Shown in pieces: positions 1 through 6,979 of a stretch of DNA of 8,876 nucleotides. Each line of letters begins with the position of its first letter. The stretch's first letter is position 1. The stretch comes from an uncultured Clostridia bacterium. Lineage in GTDB: Bacteria; Bacillota; Clostridia; Christensenellales; Borkfalkiaceae. The stretch lies in the NCBI GenBank assembly GCA_947628555.1, contig CANRAI010000045.1, positions 1 to 8,876 of the forward strand, read 5' to 3'. The notes beneath the pieces are model-generated. The model did not search any database. It was given only the letters and a program-made list of their open reading frames with translations, and had not been told where the DNA came from. Position numbers and translations under genes: made by a program.

Positions 1-299
1 AGCCTGTTTCGGATATTTTTAAGCACCAAAACCTTATCGGCAATGGGGTCGAGAAATTTCCCCAAGTCCGTTACAAGGTTATACTTCCTCGCGATTTTTC
101 CGTCGAGAAAATCCGTAAGGCACGCAAGACAGAATACCGCGAGAGCGGCGAGGTAATGTCCCGTAAAATTCACGTAAAAAAATACGATGAATACTGGTAT
201 CATAACCACCCTGCTGACAGTAAGTTTATTGGGAAGATTCATTCCGCCGCCGCCCGCCGCAATCTTGTATGCACGGCTGTTTTTATCCTGTTCGTTCAT
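1..299 (-). CDS. pgsA: CDP-diacylglycerol--glycerol-3-phosphate 3-phosphatidyltransferase, N-terminal part
   Basis: PgsA is a membrane enzyme that joins CDP-diacylglycerol and sn-glycerol-3-phosphate to give phosphatidylglycerophosphate, the precursor of phosphatidylglycerol and cardiolipin. Ninety-nine codons are visible; the 3' end lies beyond position 1. The CDP-alcohol phosphatidyltransferase signature is complete: D63, D66-G67, A70-R71, G80, D84 and D88 with canonical spacing. A hydrophobic helix lies at about residues 31-43 and a second at about 50-61. The ATG at 299-297 overlaps the rimO stop in an ATGA, with GAGG about 10 nt upstream, so translational coupling is likely. A second ATG at 242-240 gives MNLPNKLT, where many homologues begin, so the first 19 residues may not be translated. 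Residues 92-99 (LVLKNIRNR), after the signature, are more polar than the membrane helix expected there. Family assignment is near certain. Confidence 0.92.
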   Translation of the reverse strand, partial: MNEQDKNSRAYKIAAGGGGMNLPNKLTVSRVVMIPVFIVFFYVNFTGHYLAALAVFCLACLTDFLDGKIARKYNLVTDLGKFLDPIADKVLVLKNIRNR

Positions 300-1630
300 A
301 ATTCGAAATCCTCGGTACGGCCGTAAAGGTCGTAACTGTCCGCCCTGTCTATAATAACGTCTATATACTCGCCCTGCGCGGCGGAAGGCGCGTTGAAATA
401 TACTTTTCCGTCAATGTCGGGGGCCTGAAAGTATGCCCTGCCGAAAAAGCAGCTTTTTTCGTAATCGATGCCGTCGCAAAGCACTTGGATTTTTTTGCCT
501 ACAAAATCTTGCGTCTCTTCGCGGCATATCTCTTCCTGTATGGCATACAGCTTTCTTACACGCGATTTTTTAACGAAATAATTTATCTGACCTTTAAGCT
601 TATATGCCGCAGTTTCCGGCTCGCGCGAATATGCGAAAAATCCGCAGTTTTCAAGTTTAGCTTCCCTTAAAAAATCGCAAAGCCCCTCGAATTCCTCCTC
701 CGTTTCGCCCGGGAAACCCGCTATAAAGGTCGAGCGCAGCGCAATCACGGGAATTCTTTCACGAAGCTTACGGATAAGGGCAAGATATTCCGCCCTGCCC
801 CCCTTCCTGTTCATAAGCTTTAAGATTCTGTCTTCGCTGTGTTGAAGCGGGATATCGAGGTATTTAATAATTTTAGGATTGACCCGAATTTCTTCAATCA
901 ACCCGTCGTCTATCATATCGGGATAACAATACAGTAATCTTACTCTTTTAATGTTGACAAGTGCAGTCAGTTTTTGCAAAAATTCCGTTAATTTTTTTTG
1001 TCCGTATAAATCTATGCCGTAGCGCGTGACGTCCTGCGCGACCAAAATCAGCTCCGAAACGTCGCCGAGCCGCTCTGCCTCCGTTAAAAGGCTTTCCATA
1101 GGCTCGCTTTTGTACGAGCCGCGGATTTGGGGAATCAGGCAGTAAGTACATCTGTTGTTACAGCCGTCGGCAATTTTCAGATACGCATAATGCAGTGGCG
1201 TGGTTACGCGCCTGTCCGTAAACAAAGCGCCTTTACCCGTACCGACGAAATTCACCCTCTCTCCGCCGTAAGATTTTTCGAGCGCGGCGAAAAAATTTTC
1301 GTAGTCGCCCGTGCCCAAAAAAACGTCTGCTTCCGTAAGTCCGTTGAATATTTCCCCGATATATTTTTGCGGCAGACAGCCCGTCACGACAAGTTTTTCA
1401 AGCTTATCGCTCTTACGGAGTGAACAGTCCAGCACCGTCTCTATCGCTTCTTTGCGCGATTCGTTCAGAAAAGCGCAGGTATTTACGATAAGAATCTGCG
1501 CTTCCGAAATATCGTCCGTAACCGTACATCCTTTTTCGCATATAAGCGACAAAAGTTTTTCGCTGTCAACCCTGTTTTTATCGCAACCGAGAGAAATTAC
1601 GCCGAATTTCTTTTGCGTAAAATCAATCAT
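296..1630 (-). CDS. rimO: Ribosomal protein S12 (aspartate-C3)-methylthiotransferase RimO
   Basis: RimO is a radical-SAM enzyme that adds a methylthio group to the beta-carbon of a conserved aspartate in ribosomal protein S12. Counting from the ATG at 1630 (444 aa, usual length), the N-terminal UPF0004 domain supplies C16 (SLGCDKN), C52 (NTCAF) and C85 (VTGCLP) for the auxiliary cluster. The radical-SAM cluster motif is C157, C161 and C164 within GCNNRCTYCLIPQIRGS. A C-terminal TRAM domain covers roughly residues 375-440. SLGCDKNRVDSE and the DIPLQHSEDRIL stretch favour RimO over the tRNA enzyme MiaB. An in-frame GTG at 1639 would add three residues, but neither start has a clear Shine-Dalgarno site; I chose ATG because it is the commoner start codon and overlaps the ftsK stop by 8 nt. 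Middle gene of ftsK-rimO-pgsA. Functional call is firm, exact start is not. Confidence 0.95.
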   Translation of the reverse strand: MIDFTQKKFGVISLGCDKNRVDSEKLLSLICEKGCTVTDDISEAQILIVNTCAFLNESRKEAIETVLDCSLRKSDKLEKLVVTGCLPQKYIGEIFNGLTEADVFLGTGDYENFFAALEKSYGGERVNFVGTGKGALFTDRRVTTPLHYAYLKIADGCNNRCTYCLIPQIRGSYKSEPMESLLTEAERLGDVSELILVAQDVTRYGIDLYGQKKLTEFLQKLTALVNIKRVRLLYCYPDMIDDGLIEEIRVNPKIIKYLDIPLQHSEDRILKLMNRKGGRAEYLALIRKLRERIPVIALRSTFIAGFPGETEEEFEGLCDFLREAKLENCGFFAYSREPETAAYKLKGQINYFVKKSRVRKLYAIQEEICREETQDFVGKKIQVLCDGIDYEKSCFFGRAYFQAPDIDGKVYFNAPSAAQGEYIDVIIDRADSYDLYGRTEDFEL

Positions 1631-4600
1631 CCACTTCACCGTAGGTGTTCGTAAATTCGTCCATTGTCATAAGCACCTTTCTCGGCTTGGAGCCTTCCGA
1701 TTTGGTGACGTAGTTCATCTTGTCCATCCAGTCGATTATCTTGCACGCCTTGATATAGCCGACGGGGAACCGCCGCTGTATCATTGAAACGGAAGCCTGG
1801 TTGGAAAGTATGCAATACTTCAACGCCTTCAAATAGGTATCGTCCATCTTGCCTTCGACGGAATCCTCTCCGTCCTCGCCGCCGGCGGAAGCCGAACTTT
1901 CGGGTTCTTCCACCTTATTGATAAATTCCGTGGCTTCCTCGTCGAAGAAAGTTTCGTTGTTGTCGCGGACGAAGTTAGTGACTTTCTGCACTTCTTTGGA
2001 ATCGATATAACAGCCCTGAATCCTCGTAAGTTCGGGTTTTTCAACCGAGCGGAAATACATATCGCCCATACCGAGCAGCTTTTCCGCGCCGCCCACGTCG
2101 AAAATCGTACGCGAATCGTCAAAAGAGTTGACCTTAAAGCCTATACGCGAAGGCAGGTTGGATTTTATCAGACCCGTAATGCAATCCACCGAAGGACGCT
2201 GTGTGGCAAGAATCAAATGAATACCGCAGGCGCGCGCTTTCTGCGCAAGGCGGATTATACGCATTTCGATATCCTTTTTCGCCTGCATCATCAAGTCGCC
2301 AAATTCGTCGAGAATTATAAGAATTTTCGGCAGCTTCTCCTCGCCTTCCGGCAAGTTGAAGTTATATTCGTCCAGATTCCTCGTCGCAACGCCGTTTTCG
2401 GTCATTTCCTTGAAAAGGGTATATCTGCGCTCCATTTCCTTTATAGCCCAATTCAGCGCCTTTATAACCTTATCGACGTCGTAGAGAATTTCGTTTATCA
2501 TAAGGTGCGGCAATCTGCGGAATGTGATAAATTCGGACTGTTTGGGGTCAACGAGAATAAGACGCAGTTCTTCCGGCCCGTATTTATATAATAAACTGAC
2601 GATAAGCGCGTTCAGACAGATTGATTTACCGCTGCCCGTAGTACCTGCAACAAGCAGGTGCGGCATTCTGGTAATATCTGGGCAGACGACCGCGCCCTCT
2701 ACGTTTTTGCCCAACCCGAAAGTGAGCGAATTTGGCTTGCAATTTATGTATTGAGGACTTGCAAGCATCGCTTTAAGCCCTACAACCGTGCGTTTATTGT
2801 TCGGGATTTCAATTGAAATAGCGCCTTTTGAGTAATTCAGATAAACAGTGACGTTATCTTTCATAAGGGCAAGCGCAATCTCGTCGCGGTAGCTTAAAGC
2901 GCGCTTAATATTCGTTCTGTCGGGAATTATTACGTCGTATCTGGTAATCGCGGGACCGACTGTAACGTTGGAAATCTGGCTTTGGATTTTGAATTTTTCA
3001 AGAGTTTCGACGATGATTCGCTTGTTGTCCTCTATTTCACCCGTATTAACGTTGTTGTTTTCGGGATAATCGTCCAAAAGGTCAAGCGACGGGCGCACGT
3101 ACTTCTTCCATACGTGCTTCGGCTTTTCGGGTTTCGCTTGCTTGACTTCTTTTTCAGCGGCGGGCTTCCACCTGTCGGCAGAGGGAACGCCGAAGCCCGC
3201 CTCTCTGCGTGCGGAACGCAAATCGTCGGCGTCGTCCGGTCTTCTGTCACCCCTTCTTTCGCCGCGCTCGGCTGCGCCGCTCTCCGGTTCGGATAAACCT
3301 CCCCTCTCGGAGCGTTCTCCCCTTGAAGACAGCCCGAGAACATCCTCGTCCGCCTCGTCTTCGTCGTCGTCAAAAAGATTTACTTTGGAATCCGGATTTT
3401 CCGTCCTGCCTCTGTCGGACGCACTTCTCTCCCCGCGGGAATTTTCGCCGCCGAACAGCGGCGTAACGTCCGATTGTCTGTCGGAAGTCAAACGTCTTAA
3501 ATCTTCGCGGTCATGCGGCTCTTCGCGGTTTTCAGGGTTTCGCTCGGGCGTGAAGCGAACAAAATCGTCCCCTTCCAGCCGTAATTCGCCACCTCTGCCC
3601 GATTCGGAACGGATGTCTTCCGACCTGTTTTCAATCGGGCGTTCGAATGAAGCGCGCTCATGCTCAATATTTATTTCCCGCGGGCGTTCGAACGTGCTAC
3701 GCTCCTCTGCGCTATCCCTCGTCATATCGAATGCGCCGCGCTCACGCTCAACGCCCATATCCCTCGGCAATTCGGCAGAACCCCGCCCGGAATCGGAATT
3801 TCTATCGCCGAAAATGGGCTCGGACCTGCGTTCTCCCGCGCGAGGCGCGATATCATCGAAACCGCCGTCGAGATTTTCAACGGGTTTTTCACCGAAAACA
3901 TAGCTTGACGGCGTTTCTTCCACTGGTCTGCTTGCGACTTCGTTCTGATAACTTTCGGTATAACTGCGGGGATTCTCCTCGGCTTCTAAGCTATCCGACA
4001 TATCGCGGGAGGGCGCGGAAGGCGAAGAAAAATACGAAGCGCCCGAAGAAGAACCCGAGGACGACCCGAAAGAAATGCCGAACGCAGAACTCGACGAACC
4101 GGAAGAGCCCGAAGAACTTGAATAGCTCGACGAACTTGAAGAGCTTGACGGACTTGACGAACCGAAAGAACTTAAATAACCAGAAGAATCCACCGAGTTA
4201 GACAAACCCGAAGAACCCGACGGGGTGGACGAGCCGTAAGGACTTGAAATACTTGAACCAGACGAACCCGACGAGCCTGCGGACTGACCCGACGAAGGAG
4301 AAGGCGAAACTTTAAAGTTGCTTAAATATGATTCCACTCCGTCTTTGGGCTTATTGAAATATGACTCGCCGCTGTAAATCATATTCCTTTTATAGCTTTC
4401 GGCGTCGAATTCGCCCTTTTCGAATATGATTTTCCTGCCGAGATTGCGGCGGGAATACTTATCGTCATCTTCGGCTTGATTGGATGACGAATATGACGTT
4501 CCGCCGAAATTTTGCTGCTCGGCAGGCTGCCCATAGGCCTGTCCGGCGGGTTGTTGACGCGCATAGCCCATCTGATCCGCCGGCGGGTTATAATACCCCT

Positions 4601-5396
4601 GCTCGGCAGACTGTTGATAATTCTGCGGTTGGCCGTCAGGCTGAACGTATTGGTCGTAAACCTGTCGTTCGGGCTGCGGCTGATTATTCTGCAGTTGCGC
4701 TCCCAATGCCTGCGCGTTAGGGTCTAAATTATTCGTTTGCGCCGCGGGGGTCTGCGAATAATACGGGTCTGCCGATAAGGCGTTTGCAGAGACTTCGGGG
4801 GGAACGGATTCCGTCTGCACGCCATTTTCCGCCTGCTCCATCTGTTCTTTCGGAGGCATATTGCGCTTGATAAGGTAGAACATGACGTATCCGCAAAGCG
4901 CAAAAAGCACGGAATAAATTATGTAGGCGCCTATAAAAGTGGTGAATTTAGCCACGGGATATACGAAAATCCCGCAAGCCGCGCCGCCGAATGTATAGCC
5001 GCTCCACCCGTTTTTCGCCGTTGTGTAACATTCTCCGAGGTAGCCGCCGAAGCTTCCGAGCTGAAAATTCTTTGTGGTAACGGAATGGAACAGCAAAAAC
5101 AGCACAAGCGCAGCGGCGGTCAAAGTCAGAAAGCAACTAGTTTTTAACCTTACGCTTTTGCCGAACGTAAGCCTCACGCCGAAATACGCAAGATAAATTG
5201 TCACGGGGATTGCGCCGTAGCCGAACGTACCGTACATGAACGTACAAATTTCCCTGCCGAGCCCCGCAAAAACTTTCTCGCGCGTCAAAAGCATCAAAAA
5301 TACTATGGCGCTGAAAAGCAGTAGGGTCATTCCCATCGTTTCGCGCGTGAAAATATAAGAAATTTTGCCTGATTGTTGTTGTTTTTTCAATGACAC
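1623..5396 (-). CDS. ftsK: FtsK/SpoIIIE family DNA translocase with a very long low-complexity linker
   Basis: This septum-anchored hexameric ATPase pumps chromosomal DNA through the closing division (or sporulation) septum. The product is 1257 aa. Membrane segments lie near residues 22-38, 59-77, 88-105 and 153-176 (FtsK 4TM domain). A linker of about 580 residues (180-760) follows: Q/P/Y-rich to about 300, Ser/Gly-rich at 363-462, then Arg/Glu/Asp-rich to about 740. The motor starts near 765, with Walker A GTTGSGKS at 918-925, Walker B ILDEFGD around D1030-E1031, and the ATQRPSVD motif near 1064. The C-terminal winged-helix gamma domain is about 1183-1257 (ALKYCILSNQASVSMIQRRF...SEGSKPRKVL). 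The start is a GTG with CGGAG seven nt upstream. It is the first gene of its operon, with its own promoter. Bacillus SpoIIIE is about 790 aa, so the length comes from the linker and recalls E. coli FtsK. Whether it acts in vegetative division, sporulation or both cannot be told from sequence. Confidence 0.96.
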   Translation of the reverse strand: MSLKKQQQSGKISYIFTRETMGMTLLLFSAIVFLMLLTREKVFAGLGREICTFMYGTFGYGAIPVTIYLAYFGVRLTFGKSVRLKTSCFLTLTAAALVLFLLFHSVTTKNFQLGSFGGYLGECYTTAKNGWSGYTFGGAACGIFVYPVAKFTTFIGAYIIYSVLFALCGYVMFYLIKRNMPPKEQMEQAENGVQTESVPPEVSANALSADPYYSQTPAAQTNNLDPNAQALGAQLQNNQPQPERQVYDQYVQPDGQPQNYQQSAEQGYYNPPADQMGYARQQPAGQAYGQPAEQQNFGGTSYSSSNQAEDDDKYSRRNLGRKIIFEKGEFDAESYKRNMIYSGESYFNKPKDGVESYLSNFKVSPSPSSGQSAGSSGSSGSSISSPYGSSTPSGSSGLSNSVDSSGYLSSFGSSSPSSSSSSSSYSSSSGSSGSSSSAFGISFGSSSGSSSGASYFSSPSAPSRDMSDSLEAEENPRSYTESYQNEVASRPVEETPSSYVFGEKPVENLDGGFDDIAPRAGERRSEPIFGDRNSDSGRGSAELPRDMGVERERGAFDMTRDSAEERSTFERPREINIEHERASFERPIENRSEDIRSESGRGGELRLEGDDFVRFTPERNPENREEPHDREDLRRLTSDRQSDVTPLFGGENSRGERSASDRGRTENPDSKVNLFDDDEDEADEDVLGLSSRGERSERGGLSEPESGAAERGERRGDRRPDDADDLRSARREAGFGVPSADRWKPAAEKEVKQAKPEKPKHVWKKYVRPSLDLLDDYPENNNVNTGEIEDNKRIIVETLEKFKIQSQISNVTVGPAITRYDVIIPDRTNIKRALSYRDEIALALMKDNVTVYLNYSKGAISIEIPNNKRTVVGLKAMLASPQYINCKPNSLTFGLGKNVEGAVVCPDITRMPHLLVAGTTGSGKSICLNALIVSLLYKYGPEELRLILVDPKQSEFITFRRLPHLMINEILYDVDKVIKALNWAIKEMERRYTLFKEMTENGVATRNLDEYNFNLPEGEEKLPKILIILDEFGDLMMQAKKDIEMRIIRLAQKARACGIHLILATQRPSVDCITGLIKSNLPSRIGFKVNSFDDSRTIFDVGGAEKLLGMGDMYFRSVEKPELTRIQGCYIDSKEVQKVTNFVRDNNETFFDEEATEFINKVEEPESSASAGGEDGEDSVEGKMDDTYLKALKYCILSNQASVSMIQRRFPVGYIKACKIIDWMDKMNYVTKSEGSKPRKVLMTMDEFTNTYGEVDD
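3615..3745 (-). repeat. Imperfect ER-x-x-F repeats in the charged part of the FtsK linker
   Basis: Three related units begin ERGAFDMTRD (residue 552), ERSTFERPRE (565) and ERASFERPIE (580), a period of 13-15 residues. Relatedness also shows in DNA: the plus-strand string GGGCGTTCGAA occurs twice, near 3637 and 3691, and similar CGCGCTCA-type strings recur near 3654 and 3738. This suggests growth by local duplication followed by divergence. No function can be assigned. Confidence 0.6.
4011..4310 (-). repeat. Ser/Gly-rich low-complexity tract inside ftsK
   Basis: This segment encodes FtsK residues about 363-462, dominated by Ser with Gly, Pro, Tyr and Phe, including an uninterrupted run of eight serines (417-424). 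All six serine codons are mixed through the run, so it is repetitive in protein but not a simple nucleotide repeat. It is probably a disordered tether between the membrane domain and the motor. Homology searches will give spurious low-complexity hits here. Confidence 0.85.
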
Positions 5397-5403
5397 TTTT
5401 AAA

Positions 5404-5407
5404 CTCC
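5404..5407 (-). promoter_or_regulatory. Shine-Dalgarno site that fixes the ftsK GTG start
   Basis: On the minus strand, GGAG (within CGGAGTTT) lies seven nucleotides before the GTG at 5396-5394. The next in-frame methionine (residue 21) falls inside the sequence leading into the first membrane segment, so the GTG is the best-supported start. Confidence 0.75.
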
Positions 5408-5442
5408 GAAATCTGAACGTACAATTATATTTTTTCAGAACA

Positions 5443-5471
5443 ATTATAACATCTTATAAAAAAAATAACAA
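5443..5471 (-). promoter_or_regulatory. Sigma-A type promoter for ftsK-rimO-pgsA
   Basis: On the minus strand TTGTTA (5471-5466) and TATAAT (5448-5443) are separated by 17 bp, and a TG dinucleotide one base before the -10 makes it an extended -10 promoter. Transcription would start near 5436, giving a leader of about 40 nt. A second TATAAT at 5429-5424 has only a poor -35 (ATGTTA) and is a weaker alternative. Confidence 0.65.
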
Positions 5472-5495
5472 CAAAATGGCGACGGTTACTCAAAC

Positions 5496-5520
5496 TTTAT
5501 ATATAATATTTATATATAAA
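5496..5520. repeat. A+T-only inverted repeat between murC terminator and ftsK promoter
   Basis: TTTATATATA at 5496-5505 and its exact complement TATATATAAA at 5511-5520 flank a 5-nt spacer. The right arm merges into the base of the murC terminator stem. It could be an easily melted or cruciform-prone spacer, or simply alternating AT sequence; no function is shown. Confidence 0.5.
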
Positions 5521-5542
5521 AACGCGCCTTTTCGGCGCGTTT
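5518..5542 (-). terminator. Rho-independent terminator of murC
   Basis: On the minus strand a perfect 9-bp stem, AAACGCGCC and GGCGCGTTT around a GAAAA loop, runs into a short T tract (TTTTT, then ATATATA). It starts about 50 nt after the murC stop codon. With the separate promoter downstream, it makes murC and ftsK largely independent transcription units. The opposite orientation lacks a good T tract. Confidence 0.85.
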
Positions 5543-5591
5543 CCCCTTAATACGTTAAATTTTAAAACCGGCGCGGCTATATGCGGCAAAT

Positions 5592-6923
5592 TCAGTCCGA
5601 AATAATTTCCCCTACTGTTTTTTTTGCGATATCGTAAATATCTCCCGCGCCCAGAAAAAGCACGGCGTCGCCCGCCGAAGCGCGGGAAATAAATTCTGCA
5701 ATGTCTTTCGCGTCGTCGCCGTATCGGGATTTTTTTATTTTCTGCGACAAAGTCAGCGCGCTACCTGCGTCGTCATAATATTCCCTCGCCGCATAAGTGC
5801 GGTATATCAACAGATTATTCAGATTAGAAAGCACTTTTATAAATTGCTTCATCAGATTTTTCGTGCGGGAATATGTATGAGGCTGAAAAACTACGAAAAG
5901 CCTGCCCTTCACAAGCCTTTTTACCGTCCTTACGGAAGCGCGTATCTCGTCGGGGTGGTGCGCGTAGTCGGCTATATATTTGACCCCGCCGCTTTCCCCC
6001 AGCGTTTCAAAACGCCTTTCAACCCCTTTAAAGGAAGCAAGCCCCGCCTGTATATCTTTAAAGGAAATATTTTCGCTGCGGGCGGCGGCTATCGCGGCGA
6101 GCGCGTTCAGAATGTTGTGCTTTCCGTAAACTTTAAGGGAAATAACCCCTAGTTCGCAACCTCCCTCAAAAGCCTTGAATGAATAAAAACCGTCGGTTTC
6201 GGCAATATTTCCAGCATAGTAGTCGGCGTTTTTGTCAAAACCGAATGTAAGACCTTCCGTTGCGATATCCTTGTAAAGACTGATTTTCCTTTCCGCTCCG
6301 CCCAGGAAACGCGAATAACAAAGTTTCAGATTTTCTTCGCTTCCGTAACATTCGAGGTGGTCGGGACGGGTATTGAGAACCACAGCGGCGTCGGGCTTCA
6401 ACAAAAGAAAATTTTTTTTGTATTCGCATGCTTCGGTTATAAAATAATCGCTTCCGCAGCGATAATAATTGCCGAATTTAAGATCCTTTCCGCCTATATG
6501 CGCGCAAAAGCCCTTACCCGCCGCCGAAAAAATATGCGCCAGCATAGCTGTACAGGTCGTTTTGCCGTGACACCCCGAAACGGCTATGACGCGAGTAAAG
6601 CTTTTAGAAATCTCGCTTAAAAATTGACCCCTTGAAAGCATGAATTTGCCGAGCGACCTCGCCTCGCTCAGTTGAATGTCGTTTTCCGGAATCGCGTCGG
6701 AATAAATCACTGCGTCGAAGTCGGCTATACTCTCCCTGCCGCTGCCCGTGCAGACGGAAATTCCTTCCCCCCTCAATTCATCAACCGTATCGCCGCCGCA
6801 AATGTCGCTGCCCGCAACAAATTTTCCACAGTCAAGAAGATACTTGGCGAGCGCGCTCATGCTTACCCCGCCTATTCCGATAAAATAAAAACTGTCAAAA
6901 CAATCGAGAATACTCTTGTGCAT
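5592..6923 (-). CDS. murC: UDP-N-acetylmuramate--L-alanine ligase MurC
   Basis: MurC is the cytoplasmic ATP-dependent ligase that adds L-alanine to UDP-N-acetylmuramic acid, the first peptide step of peptidoglycan precursor synthesis. At 443 aa it has the usual length. The N-terminal UDP-binding Rossmann domain carries FIGIGGVSMSALA (14-26). The central Mur-ligase domain has the ATP-binding loop GCHGKTT (117-123, K121), EACEYKKNFL (164-173) and NTRPDHLECYG (184-194). The C-terminal domain has DYAHHPDEI (319-327) and FQPHTYSRTK (346-355). YAHHP and QPHTYSR are typical of MurC and exclude MurD, E and F. The usual Thr of the GTHGKTT loop is Cys118. The start is ATG at 6923-6921, but no Shine-Dalgarno sequence is visible in the A+T-rich leader. 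It is divergent from spoVG and followed by its own terminator. Confidence 0.96.
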   Translation of the reverse strand: MHKSILDCFDSFYFIGIGGVSMSALAKYLLDCGKFVAGSDICGGDTVDELRGEGISVCTGSGRESIADFDAVIYSDAIPENDIQLSEARSLGKFMLSRGQFLSEISKSFTRVIAVSGCHGKTTCTAMLAHIFSAAGKGFCAHIGGKDLKFGNYYRCGSDYFITEACEYKKNFLLLKPDAAVVLNTRPDHLECYGSEENLKLCYSRFLGGAERKISLYKDIATEGLTFGFDKNADYYAGNIAETDGFYSFKAFEGGCELGVISLKVYGKHNILNALAAIAAARSENISFKDIQAGLASFKGVERRFETLGESGGVKYIADYAHHPDEIRASVRTVKRLVKGRLFVVFQPHTYSRTKNLMKQFIKVLSNLNNLLIYRTYAAREYYDDAGSALTLSQKIKKSRYGDDAKDIAEFISRASAGDAVLFLGAGDIYDIAKKTVGEIISD

Positions 6924-6949
6924 ATTAAATTTTATTCAAAAATAAGACA

Positions 6950-6979
6950 AATTTAGCACAAGAAATAAATTTTTTGCAA
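6950..6979 (-). promoter_or_regulatory. Putative murC promoter
   Basis: On the minus strand TTGCAA (6979-6974) and TAAATT (6955-6950) are 18 bp apart, with a TG one base before the -10. Transcription would begin near 6943, leaving a leader of only about 20 nt. Each hexamer matches consensus at four of six positions, and in sequence this A+T-rich such matches are common, so this is a candidate only. Confidence 0.35.

Noticed and set aside
1311..1787. Plus-strand open frame of 158 codons across the ftsK-rimO junction
   Set aside because: It overlaps two clear genes in antisense and shows no domain or ribosome binding site.
3142..3903. Long plus-strand open frame (253 codons) opposite the ftsK linker
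   Set aside because: It is antisense to the Ser/Arg/Glu-rich linker, whose codon bias leaves few stops on the other strand; its own product is Ser/Arg/Pro-rich with no recognisable domain and no ribosome binding site seen.
3647..4201. Plus-strand open frame of 184 codons rich in Arg, Asn, Lys
   Set aside because: Another shadow of the ftsK low-complexity region; composition mirrors the serine repeats read in antisense.
5397..5591. Possible small RNA or small gene between murC and ftsK
   Set aside because: The gap is accounted for by a terminator, an A+T-rich inverted repeat and a promoter; no coding or RNA signature remains.
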